Part shown: positions 23,331 through 35,718 of the stretch, in pieces
Numbering within the stretch: position 1 is the stretch's first letter
How the letters are laid out: every line of letters begins with the position of its first letter
Notes under the pieces: model-generated
What the model was told of the DNA's origin: nothing
Database searches by the model: none
The model's input: only the letters and a program-made list of their open reading frames with translations
DNA from: Volutella citrinella
Taxonomy: Eukaryota > Ascomycota > Sordariomycetes > Hypocreales > Nectriaceae
Reading direction: 5' to 3'
Length of the DNA stretch: 64,000 nt
Assembly: GCA_034401135.1 (NCBI GenBank)
Contig: JAWZSP010000006.1
Coordinates: forward strand, 1,364,001-1,428,000
Translations under genes and position numbers: made by a program

Positions 23331-26300
23331 TTAGAGCTCATCGCGCACGGTAGCGTCCTTGTTATCGCTGGCAGGCTTAGGCTTGCCCTGCTCGGCCTCC
23401 TTCTCGCCGTCACGGCTGGCAGCAGCATCCTGGGGAGCGGCAGCGCCGGCATCCTTGCCCTTGACAGTCTCGCTGTTGACACCCTCGACATCAGGGTGAG
23501 GGGGGGCAACACCGGCGTCATTACCGATGTCCTTTGGCCAGCCGCCCTGGGGCTCCTTCACCTCATTACCGTTCTCATCAACAACACGCACTCGGGTCTC
23601 GTACTTGGTCTGGAACTCGACCTTGCCCTCCAGCGCCTTGACTTGATCCTCATTCAAGAGGTTGCCATCCTGGTCGCGGTACTCAACCTTCTCCTCTGAG
23701 CCGATCATGTGGCGCTCGGGCTGCTCAGGAGCGCCAGAGATGGCTTCGTCTGCGGCTGGCTTCTCATCCTTTGGGGCAACAGGGATTTTCTTAGAGCCGT
23801 CCGTCTTGGCGGCCGTAGGGGTAGCAGCGATGCTAGAGTTGGTGATCGCGTACATGTCATACTGCATGAGAGAGTTAGCGTCTATGGTATGCATCGTGGG
23901 GATGGTGTAGGGGTATGTATGGCTTGCCACTTACACTGTCGTAGAACGAGTTGCAGTCGAAGTCCCAGGTAGTGAAGAGCTTGACGCGTTTGCATTCTGC
24001 CTTGGTCCACTCGCTTCCGTAAGCAAGGGGGGCGTACAGGGTGAAGACGGCGGCAGTGAGAACAAGGAAGGAAACTGTAGCGATCCGGTTGACGGTGGGG
24101 TTCGAGCGAACGCCAATGCCGGGGACGCGGGCGGTAATGTAGTCAAAGGTGACGCAGAGGGCAATGACACCAAAGTAGAGAGCGGGGAAGTAGTGGTGGA
24201 GGAACAGCTGTCGCTGCATCAAGTAGAACGGGAAGTAGTGGAAAGCCCAGCCCAGGACGTATGTGCCAATCTCGTAATCAAAGCGTTTGAAGGTGACGTC
24301 CTTGTAGTCGTTGCAGCTGCGCTGCCATCGCAGGACGGCGATACCCTTGAACAAGACCCAGGCGACAATGGCGGCGGTAGTAGACCACCAAACGATGGGG
24401 TTGCCAAGGAGATAGACCTGCTTGTGCTGACGGCCCCAGAAGTTGATGCCACGGCGGAGGATGGGCCACGAGGGAGGACGGGAATCCCAGGCATGGGAGT
24501 CAGTCAGGCCAGCGTTGGTCTTCCACATAACCTGCTGGAGCTCCCAGAACTTGCTGAAGAAGCTGGGCTTTCGGTAGTTGACCATCTCGACGTCCTCGCC
24601 CAGTTGAGGGTGCTCGTTGTACTCGACGTACCACAGGCTGTTGGGAACCGTGCCGCCACGGGCACAAGTAACTTCCTGCTGCTCAGATGCCCAGTCGGGA
24701 AGCTTGACCTTGTGGGAGAAGAGGGCACAGCCAGTCATGAGGTGGACAAGACGGAACTTGGTCTCAATGGTTCGGACGCGTTCCTTGGCAACGCTACCGC
24801 GCGACTTCTTCTTCACGATCTCGACGCGGAAAAAATCATTGGCGTCGCCCTCAAAGCCCTCGTAGCCGTAGGCAGAGACCTCGTTCTGCCAGTCAGCCTC
24901 GGTAATGGGGGCGCGAACATCGTGAGAGTGCAGGCGGCGGTGGGTTGGCTGGTGGTAGAGTCTGATGACAGAGCCATCGACGAGGTACTGGGGCTCGGGG
25001 AGGTTGTCCCAGGCATGAGTGCCGTTAATGGGCTCGCCGTCAATACCGAGGGGCTGGGTCTGGTTCTCCAAAATCCAGACGTTGTTGTCGTCCTTGTGAG
25101 GGTAAAGAGTGATTTGCTGCTGCTTGCTACCGGTGGGGTACATGAGAGGGTGCGAGTGCAGGTAGCCACCCTGGGTGTTGACGTGACGGATGCTGACACG
25201 GCTGCCCATGTAGACATCTGCGGGAACATCGGCCATGCCCTTGCGGCTGAGAGTGGCCTGGAACTCGGAACTCATGAAGCCGTCACCATCGCCAGGGTTG
25301 GACAGGCAGAGAAAGTGAATGGCAAACATGGCCATGTAGAAGGTCAGAGGAATGACGATGAGGCAGAAGACACGGGCCATGAAATGCTTGGACCAAGTAC
25401 GCTACAAGTCTTGTTAGCAGGGCTCTTTGGACGTTCTACCAGGGTTGTAGGGTTGAATTACCATCGTCACGTTCTTGGTGTCGCCGAGGAGAACCCAAAG
25501 TTGGACCAGCGTCAAGGAACCGACCCAGGCGATGGTGAAGAGTCCAACCCACTTGATGCTCACGGTAATACCAAGGCCGAGACCGCTCATGGCCAGCCAA
25601 AACCACCAGCTCAGCTGGAAAGCCTTCTCGGGGCCGAGTTCGTGCTGGTTAGTGAAGCAGGTGAAAGCAAGGGCGGTGAAGGCAGTGGCAGCAACCAGAG
25701 GAGAATCCAGGAGAATCAGACGGGCTTGGGTGAGAAGACCGTTTTCTATTCAAGTCAGCGACGATGTATGGAACAGTGGTTGCAGCACAATCCGTACCGA
25801 AGATGATTAGACCAGCGCCCATGGCAGCCGTCATGGAACGGCAGCCAATGGCCTTGAGGGTCAGAAACATTGCGGGCGCGAGGAAAACACCGCAGAGGGC
25901 AGGGAAAAGACGCATGGCGACGTAAGGCACGCCAGGCTCGAGGTAATCCTTGCCAATCTCCTTGAAGTCGAAGTTGCCGTCAAAGCCAGCGAGCCAACCA
26001 GTCAGGGCAATGAGCATCTTGGCAAGCGGCGGGTGGACGTCCATGAAGAACTTGCCCTTGATGTATTTCGAAGCAAAGCCACCGAAGCTTTGGAAAGCAA
26101 GGTGCGCGGTCAGTGTGATTGAACCAATGTGTGGGATTTGCGGCAAAGGAGTGGCACTCACTGGACTTCGTCGAAGACGACGCTGGTGGGCTGGTAGATT
26201 TTGAAGACACGGACAATGAGAGCCGCGATGGTCAGGACCAAAGCGATCCAATAATCAGAGACGGGTAGGAGGAAGACATCGTTATCCTCCACACCGTAAG

Positions 26301-26481
26301 ACTTGTATGACGTCGCAAGCTCCTTCTTGGCCTTGCGATTGCGAGACCTGGACCTGGACCTGGAGCGGGCAGCGACCTGCTGGGGTGGCTGCAAGTGCTG
26401 TTGCTGCTGCGGCTTCTCAACGGCAGCAGGTTGCGCCTTGACAGGAGGCTGAGGGCTCTTGCCCCGTGCAGAGCGAGCCAT
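23331..26481 (-). CDS. PMT4: Protein O-mannosyltransferase, Pmt4 subfamily
   Basis: ER membrane enzyme of about 963 aa that transfers mannose from dolichyl-phosphate mannose to Ser/Thr of secretory proteins. Exons on minus: 26481-26162, 26087-25798, 25745-25462, 25401-23935, 23861-23331, all in frame. The cytosolic N-terminus carries an RS-type stretch (about 39-50). The first luminal loop has the catalytic acidic pair D104-E105 in VVFDEVHFGGFASKYIKG, whose wording points to the Pmt4 rather than the Pmt1 or Pmt2 class, followed by DVHPPLAKML. Three MIR-type segments occupy about 340-530. Several membrane segments then lead to the tail. After residue about 785 comes a hydrophilic extension (about 175 aa, KVEYRDQDGNLLNEDQ) ending in RDEL. 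The assignment to PMT is certain; the subfamily is based on motif wording. Confidence 0.93.
26344..26369 (-). repeat. Short hexanucleotide repeat encoding RS dipeptides
   Basis: GACCTG units (plus strand) repeated about four times give alternating Arg-Ser in the cytosolic N-terminus of the O-mannosyltransferase. Confidence 0.6.
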
Positions 26482-28451
26482 GATGGATCAGCTCTTCGAG
26501 TTCTCAAGTCGGACGATTCGAGGATCGACTCTGGACGATTCGGCGGGGAGATGGCTCGAGGCTGGGACGAGCTCAGTGGGCGTGGAAGGGATGCGCAATT
26601 GGCGACGCAGGAATATGTCGAGTCGTAGTGCCGAGATATAGAGGAGACAGGAAAGTCGACAGATTAAAGGCGTCCCATCAGTGGCTGTGGACGGAAAAAA
26701 AAAAGTGAAGATCGGGACGTGGGGGGAGGAAGAAAGGTGAGGCTGGAAGCTGCCAGGGAAGCAACACTGGCAGGTGAAGACAGTCGACCCAATGCCAGTG
26801 GTGGTGGCAGAGGGAATCGGGGGAGGTTGAAGAACCAAAAGACAAAATAAGGGAAAGGGAAAAAGAAAAAGAAGGTGAGGTGGCGGGAGAGCTGCTAGAT
26901 TCAGGGGACACAAAGCTACAGATGTGATGCCGCCTCCAAGGGTGGTTTGGCTTTCTCTGGGTCTGGTCGCAGCCAGTGAAGGAAGGCGCCTTCCCTCAAA
27001 GGAATTGTAGCTACAGTGGCCTCTTCGCGTGGCCGTTTCCAGCTGGAGACGTGCCCAGCCCGGGCCCCCTGACCAGTGACAAGAGCGGCGCCAACGGGCT
27101 AACAGCAACCATTAGACGTCCAGGTGGCACCTGCGCTAGTGCAACGGTACCCGCCTCGTACCTCTGAGCAGACAAGGCAGAGCACGGTGCGCCCATCTGG
27201 TGGATGAAGGAGCGATTTGCAGCTAATATTATCCGCCTGTGCTCCGTAAATAATTCACCGCGCTAGGTCACTAGGTGGGCTCAGTTTCGTTTCCTCGAAT
27301 TGGTCGCATGCTCGAGTCCATTGGACGCCGCAACATGGCACTGATTGCTTCGAAGGACCTGCTGTGAGTGGGTACGAGCATCTTGCCGTGTCTTGGGCGT
27401 CCCGTCTACAGCAACTGGCGTTGTAGCTTTGAATCCGGTCATCAGTCTTGTGTGGTGAGTGCCTCTGTCGGCACCGGCCCGTCGCTCTTTCAAACAGCGT
27501 CTCAAACATCGCGGATAAACGAGTGCATATATGGACGAATGCGTAGCTGGCGAACTGTCAGGCCTTATCTACTTGCACTCTCACTCATCATTCATCATCG
27601 TCCTCACAAAGCGCCATGTTTTGTGCGACCAAGTACCAAGGTGGATCCCCCCCTGCATGCCTTGTCGTACCAACCTACGCGTCGCTGCAGTCAGATGGAC
27701 CGTCTCACTCAAGGAGCCCTGCGAACGGACCATGCACCACGCTGACTGGCAGTGGGCGATGTTTGATAGTTAGCAGGGTTTCGATTCGTGTCTCATGATT
27801 ACGCCGTATTGCTTACCATCCCACAAACTCTGGGATACTCTGGAAGGAAAATGTGGCCACCGTCGCATTATCAGATTGCATAAGCAGGCAGGGAAGTCCA
27901 TTACCTCTCCTCTGGCGTTTAGAAGAACACTGCTGCTAGACAGAGCGGCTATCATGACTCTGACGATCTGAAGGGTGGTTTCGAAATACAAGGGGGGGCT
28001 CAATCCGCGCTGCTCGCTCACTTGCACTGCTGATCAGCTTTCGACATTAATGCGCAGCTCTGGGTGACGAACTGGGCATTTAGAAGTCATTACCCTCCGG
28101 TAAGTCAGCTAAGGCCGTGATTCAGATCTTTCCAAAAACAACATGATCGACATGCATTAAACAAAACGTGAACAGGACTGTTGAAGAGCGAGATCTGGTT
28201 TCGGCCGCTAGTGGGTCACTATCTGGGGGTCCAGTACGTACCGGTATCCCGTCACCAGAACAGCAGCGTGTTCCCGTCCCCGATCGGCGGCGCTGGGCCT
28301 GGCGCCGGATAATCGTTCCGCCGGCTTTCATCACGGAGCTCTGGCACGTCAGGAAATTTGCCGTGGAGCCGCATCGCAATCGCCCAGGCTGGTTACTTGC
28401 AAAACCCGTCTTCCACGTCCAAGCCCAATCCCCCGCGCGACGAGCTCAACT
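26482..28451. other. Divergent promoter region PMT4/PRP21
   Basis: Upstream regions of two divergent genes. From 26640 to 26920 the plus strand is purine-rich, so the PMT4 leader is pyrimidine-rich on the coding strand. ORFs on both strands look like chance. No RNA gene seen. Confidence 0.5.
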
Positions 28452-30128
28452 ATGGCTGCTGCCGTCGCATCAAACGGCGATGCTGCTGCGGCTCTCGACG
28501 ACCTCAAGACACCGGCCGGCGTCGTCCTCCCGCCCCGTGAAATCCGCAATGTTCTCGAGAAGACGGCCGGATACGTTGCGCGAAACGGAGCTGTTTTCGA
28601 GGACCGCATCCGCGACAAGGAGCGCCAGAACCCCAAGTTCAGCTTTCTGAACCCTTCCGATGCCTACCACCCTTTCTATCAGTGGCGCCTCGACGAAGTC
28701 AAGGCTGGCCGTGGCACTGCCATCGCAGCTGGTCGCGCCACGGATACCCCCGTCGCACCCCCGAAGCCACAAGGCCCGCCTAAACCCCCCGACTTCCAAT
28801 TCTCCGCGCGTATGCCTCGGATCAACCAGAAGGACTTGGATGTGATTCGACTCACCGCTCTCTTCGTTGCGAAGAATGGGCGGCAGTTTATGACCCAGTT
28901 GGCACAGCGCGAGGCTGGAAATCCGCAATTCCAGTTCCTCATCCCCAACCACACCTTTCACAACTTCTTCCAGCACATCGTCGACCAGTACACGACCCTA
29001 TTGCGAGCTAGTGGCCTCAGTGGAGAGGGAGGAAAGCTCCAGGAAGAGCGTGTTGCCGAGCTGGCCCTCAACGCCAAGGACAAGTTTCTGGTGCTCAACC
29101 GCGCCAAACAACGAGCTGAGTATACCAAGTTCCAAGAATCTGAGCGCCAGAAGAAGGAGGAGGAAGAGGAACAAAAGAAAGCCGAGTTTGCTCAGATTGA
29201 TTGGGGCGACTTTGTCGTTGTCGAGACCATTACGTTTAACGACTCTGACGAGCACGCGAACCTGCCTCCCCCCACGAACTTGTCCGAACTCCAATACGCC
29301 TCCCTCGAAGATCGAAACAAGGCCTCCATCAGCTCCAATCTTCGCATCGAAGAGGCCATGCCGGGCGAAGAGATCTCTTATAATGCGTCACCGGCCGCTC
29401 CCCACCCGCCACCCTCCTTTCCCCTTCCCTCGCACCCTGGCATGCCGAACCCACAGGCCACGGCATATCAGCCCCATATGCCCCCTCCCACGACCTATTC
29501 TCCTGCTCCCCATCAACCCCCACGATCCGCTCAAGAGGAGGAAGAGGAACGCCGCATCCAGGAACGCGCCGAGGCACAGGCACGCAAGCAGCATGCCCAT
29601 GCTGAGGCTCGTGGTGGTGTAGCACCCATGAAGATCAAGGAAAACTATGTGCCTCGAGCAGCTCAGAAGGCGGCAAACAAGCAGGGTGCCCAGATGGCTC
29701 TATGCCCCAACTGCAAGCAACAGATTCCCATGAACGAGCTCGAGCAACACATGCGAAGTAAGTCACATGAACTCTGTATCCTTCTCACAGACTGTGCATA
29801 CTAACAACCGTTCACAGTCGAGCTTCTGGACCCAAGCTGGAAAGAGCAGAAGGCGAAGGCCGATTCTCGGTATGCGTCATCGACCATTGGACATGTGGAC
29901 GTGGCAAGCAACTTGAAGCGCTTGGCCAGCCAGCGCAGTGATCTCTTCGACCCTGTCACCGGCCAGAATATATCTGAAGATGAGATGGCGCGCAGGAAGA
30001 AGGCTGCTGTCCACGGGTTTGACGGTAACCCAGATGCGAAAAACCAGCCGCAGTTCCAGCAAATGCAGAACGTCAACGTCGAGGAGCAGATTCGCGCCAT
30101 CCACCAGAAGTTTGCTGACAAGAAGTGA
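28452..30128 (+). CDS. PRP21: Splicing factor 3a subunit 1 (Prp21)
   Basis: Nuclear U2 snRNP component of the SF3a complex, needed for pre-spliceosome assembly. Exons 28452-29757 and 29818-30128 give 538 aa. Two SURP modules are visible: about 30-80 (EKTAGYVARNG, NPKFSFLNP, YHPFYQWRL) and about 128-185 (LTALFVAKNGRQF, NPQFQFLIP, FHNFFQHIV). A basic/acidic helical stretch with the PRP21-like region follows, then a Pro-rich linker (about 310-360). The segment across the intron reads CPNCKQQIP...EQHMRIELLDPSW, the expected SF3A1 sequence, and so fixes the junction (branch site CTAAC precedes the acceptor at 29817; a nearer CACAG at 29790 is not used). The protein ends at QKFADKK, so it lacks the C-terminal ubiquitin-like domain of animal SF3A1. 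The start ATG follows CTCAACT. Confidence 0.95.
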
Positions 30129-31760
30129 AGCCCTGGCGACGACCACAAAAGCCGTCCGGTGGTACCATTGCTCAGAATGGTCGAAGGAGAACCCCCCTGA
30201 TGCATCATGTTGCAACTTCTACGGCCTCTTTACGTTGTCAGGCTAGCAATTAGCCCTCCAATCCTCGTCGGCGCGGCGCCGCAAGTTTTCTATGGCGGTC
30301 TTGAGGCGTTTCAGTTTGGGTATGCAAGGTGAGGCGCAACTGGTGTTGCTCTCTGTTGTTTTCGGAGACTCACAATTATCGTCTCAGCGTTCTCATCGGG
30401 GCTTATTTGGCCAAATATTGCCGAAGCAACGAAATGAAATCGAGCAAGGAATGAGAGACCAGCCTAAATGGCCAGCATCGAGTGTCAGCATTGGGGCTGA
30501 TTGGCTTGAGGCATCCTCCATTCCTCCACAGCGTTGTGCGCATTCGCATACACTCATTACTTGCTGGTGTCTCTGCTGAGAACCTCAATGGACTGCCCCA
30601 TGCATCAATTGGGAATACATCCGAGATGACCTGTTTACATATATATAATAGGAGTTTGGCTGAGGTGACTGCCCCGGCTCCGAGTCGAGAGGCAATCCTC
30701 CAAAATCTTTGAACACAGATGAAATGAAAAACGCTGGGTTGAAGCACTCTAAGGCAGTTCGCTGACACTTACTGTGACGAGATATGTTGAGAGCAGTAGC
30801 ATGAAGCGTGAAGAACCATTTCAACTCTTTCGTTGGGTGCTGGCTATGAAGCTTTCACATCATCACGAGACGTGGCTGAGCCGTCTATAGGGTTGCACGC
30901 GCCCCTGATGCCTCCTTTTCAAGCCCGATCTGAACTGCATGCTTTAACGTCGCGAAGCTGCCTTAGCCGCCGTAGTATTTCCCCTCGCAGCACCTATATT
31001 ATTATATTCACATAGAGGTGTGAAGTACTAGGCGGACGGGGATGCTGTTTGCCACGGTACCTTATCCATATCTGTAGGGTATCGCAGTCCCATGGGCGGT
31101 AGCCACTAAGTTTGTTCAGTTTTGTACGAGAAAGCGCATACGTCCTTCAGCTGGGCAAGCTAATGTGATTATATACTCAATGGAACAGAGGTAGCCGTTA
31201 CTATGTCAATACCTAAGAGAAAGCTGTCTGCACTATGGGAGTCGTTGCCCGATATTCGTCAGGTTGGCGAGTCGACTAATACATGCACAGAAGGACCAGG
31301 AACAGTAAACGTAACGGTTGTGGCTGGCCAGACCCACCCGGATTCGCCTCTAGTGCATGCCCCGCTTATCCTTCTTCCTGGTTGAATCGCACCTGCCTAC
31401 TGGGTCTGGCAGGGCAATATGCGCCCTTTGCTTGCTAAAGGTACCTAGCGAACAGTACGCAGTAAGGTATTGCACGGACTGGCAGCAACCCCCACCATAG
31501 AACCGTCCCCAAAACACCTCCTCCCAAACATCACGAGGCCATAGATCCCAGCCCTCCGCCCTCCGCTTCGGCCCTTACGCCCTCGCACTCTCTCCCTACG
31601 CCCCATCGCTTCTGTCTGTCCGCCGAGTGGCATCCTAAGGCACCTTTGCCCCCCATTCCCCCGCAACACCGTCAAGCTGGCGCACGAACAGGATCCCGGC
31701 CACAGCGCCGGCGCCGAGCCCTCATCGCCTGGATCGCTACACCGGCCGATTCTCCAGTCC
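30129..31760. other. Intergenic PRP21 to SNX3
   Basis: 3' flank of PRP21 and upstream region of SNX3. An AT-rich block (ACATATATATAATAG near 30640) and a pyrimidine-rich stretch just before SNX3 (31490-31700) are visible. No ORF with coding character. Confidence 0.45.
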
Positions 31761-32436
31761 ATGCCCGATACCCGGCAGCAGAGCTTCGACGAGATCTATG
31801 GCCCGCCGGAAAACTTCCTAGAGATCGAGGTGAGTAGCATCCTCCCTCTCCTCCCGGGTCTGGGAAGCTGCGAAGAGCACGAGACCTTACCGCCCGTCCT
31901 CCGACACTCTTCATCACGCTGTAGCCCGGGCCACTATTCAGGATACTGACCCCAACTCCTCCCGCTCTGCAGGTCCGGAACCCGCGCACCCATGGCATGG
32001 GTCGCCACATGTATACCGACTATGAGATCCTCTGCCGCACCAACATCCCCGCGTTCAAATTGCGCCAGAGCTGCGTCCGCCGCCGTTACTCCGACTTTGA
32101 GTACTTTCGCGATATCCTTGAGCGCGAGAGCGCTCGCGTGACTATCCCACCTCTGCCCGGCAAGGTCTTCACCAACCGCTTTAGCGACGACGTCATCGAG
32201 GGCCGCCGCGCTGGCCTGGAGAAGTTCCTCAAGATTGTTGTTGGACACCCGCTCCTCCAAACCGGCAGCAAGGTCCTTGCCGCCTTTGTGCAGGGTGAGT
32301 ATCTGACCACCTCCTGATTACCGACAGAGACGATGAGCGGGCGGATTGGCCTGAACCCCGCAGTTGCCGGCTTTGAGGTGGGCCAAATTCACTGACAATT
32401 GCTACAGACCCGAACTGGGACCGAAATGCATGGTGA
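31761..32436 (+). CDS. SNX3: PX-domain sorting nexin Snx3/Grd19
   Basis: Small sorting nexin of 139 aa that binds PI3P on endosomes and helps retrieve cargo with the retromer to the Golgi. Exons 31761-31829, 31973-32294 and 32408-32436. The PX domain fills most of the protein (about 22-130): RRYSDFE at 60-66, the proline loop IPPLPGK at 81-87, and the basic pair R101-R102 before AGLEKFL. The 29-nt last exon (DPNWDRNAW) is essential to the expected C-terminus. The start gives [20 protein letters not shown], a well-known Snx3 N-terminus; no earlier in-frame ATG fits. Confidence 0.95.
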
Positions 32437-33436
32437 CGCCGTCACTTGCCATGGCCCTTTGTGCATTTGTCGCACACGAATTCTTCTTTACATTCGCCTT
32501 TCGCTCCCAATTCTCGACCTCCTCGGAAGCTTCGCAAGCGCCGAAGGTTGAACATGCCGCCCGATACCTGCCTCGATTCCCTGGAAACACGTCCATGATC
32601 GCATTTCGCTGTGCAGCCACAACCTTAGCGACAGGAAGCCGACACTCCCATGGCTTTCTGTGACTTATGCCGGGGCGTCGCATTCATTGGGTGTGCCCAT
32701 GCGACATTGGTGGGCTATTTTATTTGCGACGTCTTGTACTACACGGTGACCGCGCGGCGCGGCGCCCCCGTCACCCATTTTGAACATTGGGCGTTATTGG
32801 AGCTTTTGCCATTCCAATCTTCTTCTTCTTCCTTTACTTCCACCACGCCTCTTTGTTGTTGAGCTCCGGATGGGGATACCCTTTCCTTGCTTGTCCGAAA
32901 TGCAACGTACACGGTTCTAAGCCAGCGTCGAGTCGGATTGCCCGAGATCTAGTCGGAGTGGTGGCTTTGCTAGTTAGTACATTCGCATCAGCTTTAGCCA
33001 AGAAAACAGAGTCATTCAGCCCATGTATGGCCTTTGGATACTGGTAATAATGTCTGGATTCGTAGGAGTGCATGCACCACCAAAAGCGGATGCAGTCCTT
33101 GTGAGGTATAGTAGATATATGTTATATTGTACATGTCTGGGTGGTGTGGTTTTTTTTTATGGGAGTTCCCACACGCCAAAGACCTAACTTCTCTCCTTCT
33201 ATCCGACCCTACCCCAACGCCATGAATGGAGGTAAACAGCACCCTCCCCTGAACCGCCAATTCCGAACCCAGTGGGGGAATGCTGCGGCTATTATACAAA
33301 GGAAGATACTGGATGGAGAGTTGAGCATGCGGTGCTCTGAGCTCTAACCAATAATTCCCGGATGGATTATTATTGTACAATCGTGGCTGGTAACGGCGCG
33401 CACGCCGCCCCAATGTCACGGCTAGATCTCAACCCA
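32437..33436. other. Convergent intergenic region SNX3/RIM2
   Basis: 3' flanks of SNX3 (plus) and the mitochondrial carrier (minus). A hydrophobic plus-strand ORF at 32787-33047 and another at 32650-32862 exist, but neither resembles a known small protein. AT-rich segment with TAGATATATGTTATATTG near 33110-33130, a possible polyadenylation signal on either strand. Confidence 0.4.
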
Positions 33437-34731
33437 TTACGCGGGCGTGTTGAATAGTCGCAGAATGCCTTCGTACATGCCGAACATGATGGCAGCGCTT
33501 GGCACCGTGCGCATGAGATGGGGGGTCAGGCCTCCGTACAGACCCATGAGGCCCTCTTCGATCCACACCAGTCGGAAGCACTGGATGAGGCCGGTGTACT
33601 TGGGGAGGCCATTATCCATTGGAGCCTGTCGTAGTCGCGTTCGAGCAACCTGGAAGCCACGTTAGTTGACAGCGCTGTAATTCAGCACAAGGGCAAATCA
33701 TACCTCATGAGGATACGCGATGATTGCGGCGACCAGCTTGGCACCTCCGGCGGCGAAACTCTTGCCTGTCCAATCAACTGTATTGTCCCAGAGCGTCTTG
33801 TCACGCCCACTCCGTACGATAGCGGCCTCGCGCCGGCTCAAGTATGCCTTCAAGTGTTCGTACAGCATCCATTGCATAGTAGACTCTACTACACCGAGGT
33901 AGCTGGCACTCATTCCCCGGTACAAGCTTTGAATACCCTCGTTGCGAATAACTTGCTTCACGCAGTCGTAGCTGTTCTTATATCGGCGCATTGTAGCTCC
34001 ACCGCTCCGCTCCGAAACGTTCTTGTCGAGCTGCAGACGAGTCTTGACCATCCAGATGGGGTTGGTAACAGTAGAGGTGACGACGCCAGCGGCGACACCT
34101 GCAGAGAGATGCACCCAGGGTGCCTCCACGCCGTTGTTAAGGTGCTGCGAGATTAGGCGCTTGCCGTTGCCGTAAACGTAGAAGTTGATGCTTCGGGCCG
34201 GCACGTTGCCCACAAGATTGGGCCCCAAGCCCTTGAATAGGGCGCGCCAGCCCTCGGTCCGATAAACTGAGCCCAGAATTTTGAAGGTATCGTTCAGGTG
34301 GTAAAGGGCAGCACGGGCAGGATTCATGTGGCCTAGGGTCCGCGCCTGCACTTCTCGGGCCGCTCGGATCTGAGCCTGGTAAAAGTCGGACTGCAGTCGC
34401 GTCTTGAGGACGTCTAGGGGAGCTGTAAGAGTAGCGGCTGTCATTCCTCCAACGCTAGATTCGATGCCCATCAGCCTTTGCTTCCTCTACGGGGCAGGTC
34501 GAACATTGGATGGGACGCTGAGGCAACTTACCCGCCAGCGACGAAGTGAACCCATGACTTGGCGAACGGTAGGGCCTTAACGTTTCCTTGAATAGGTGTA
34601 TCATCGGGAATCACATCGCCCGTCTCTCGTGACTGCACTAGTGCTGAGTGGTCCAGAGGAACTCGGGAGTGATTGAAGGGGCGGTCCTCCCGCGTCGCCA
34701 CGAAGGCTGACGTCTGCTGTGGCTGCGCCAT
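33437..34731 (-). CDS. RIM2: Mitochondrial carrier, Rim2-like (pyrimidine nucleotide type)
   Basis: SLC25-family inner-membrane carrier of 394 aa; Rim2 and SLC25A33/36 exchange pyrimidine nucleotides between matrix and cytosol. Exons on minus: 34731-34532, 34475-33704, 33649-33437. Three carrier repeats are seen with signature motifs APLDVLKTRLQ, NPIWMVKTRLQ and (across the last intron) YPHEVARTRLRQ. The Trp in the second motif and the opening SWVHFVAGG..GGMTAATLTAPLD with a long first matrix loop are typical of the Rim2 branch. The N-terminal 55 residues are polar. The start (ACACATGGCG) is favoured; further upstream the frame is open but reads leader-like. Substrate is inferred from subfamily only. 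Confidence 0.9.
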
Positions 34732-35718
34732 GTGTTTGACGAGGGGATAGTGTGTATCAGGCTCTGGGTAGATTAATGGGCACGTATATTGTGCTCGAGG
34801 TTGGATCGGTTCAGGGACGTTCGGATCGTGTCGGCGTCGGTGTTGGTGTTGGTGATGGATTCGAGGATAGAGATCGTAGGCGCAAGACTGGAGATTGTTG
34901 GGGCAGAAAGATATAACTGGCTGTTCCAACGAGTGGCAAAAGATGAGAGCGCTTGGTCTGTGACAGCAGGGGAATATTAATGGGAGAGAGGACGCTGTCT
35001 CATTCTTGCTATCCAATGCGCCCAATGCAAGTTGTGGCGGCGCAAAGAGTTGAAATGGATAAATGACCGTCATGCAGCAGCAGCAATCGAACTTTTTTTC
35101 CCTCCTGCAGAGCGAGCCACACACGGTCGCGCTCATCCCCTAGCGTCGCGGTACGTACTGTTCATTCCGGAAGGCCCAGGGCCCCGTTTTTAAGTGGACC
35201 ACCCGGGACTCCCGGGACACCCCGTTTCTGGGGACGAAACGACGAACAGCTGAAACTAAGCAGCATTCTCATACTATTTATTGCTATGTAGGTGTAATAG
35301 AAGCCGCAATGGACTTTCAATGATGCCTCAACTTCCTTCACTTCAAAATATAATTGGCTTCCATGTCGGACAAGCGATGGGTCACTGGCACTGGCGTCAA
35401 TCTCAAAGTGCACCGAGCACCATGACTACTTGCCCGTATGTTTTGAGGTTCAAAGAGGCGAGAAGCCGACAAGGAATTTCATGCGGCTGGGACATTCATT
35501 CATATCAAAGCATGCTCTTGGGTATTGCACCAACCAACGCCATTGCCTCAAGCAGCGCGTGCGCCGAACATGCTCTTCCCCCGAGTGTCAAACAACGTGT
35601 AGATCGCCTCCCAATGTTAACATGACGCGTACTTTTCCACGTTTCCGAGTGCCTGTTGTAAAGTTGATATAAAGAAAAAGTCAACAAGAAAACACAATCC
35701 TTCTCTATGCAACCCTTC
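34732..35718. other. Intergenic: RIM2 upstream region and 3' flank of the zinc-cluster gene
   Basis: Holds the promoter of RIM2 (minus) and the downstream region of the next minus-strand gene. No coding-like ORF beyond open extension of the RIM2 first exon. Confidence 0.45.

Noticed and set aside
24193..25806. 537-codon plus-strand ORF antisense to PMT4
   Set aside because: It is an exact shadow of the large PMT4 exon, created by strong codon bias; its composition (Val/Leu/Gly/Asp only) is typical of such antisense frames.
32650..33047. Hydrophobic plus ORFs between SNX3 and the carrier gene
   Set aside because: Considered as a small membrane protein (Ost4, Pmp3 or a respiratory subunit), but no motif fits and splice signals do not give a coherent product.
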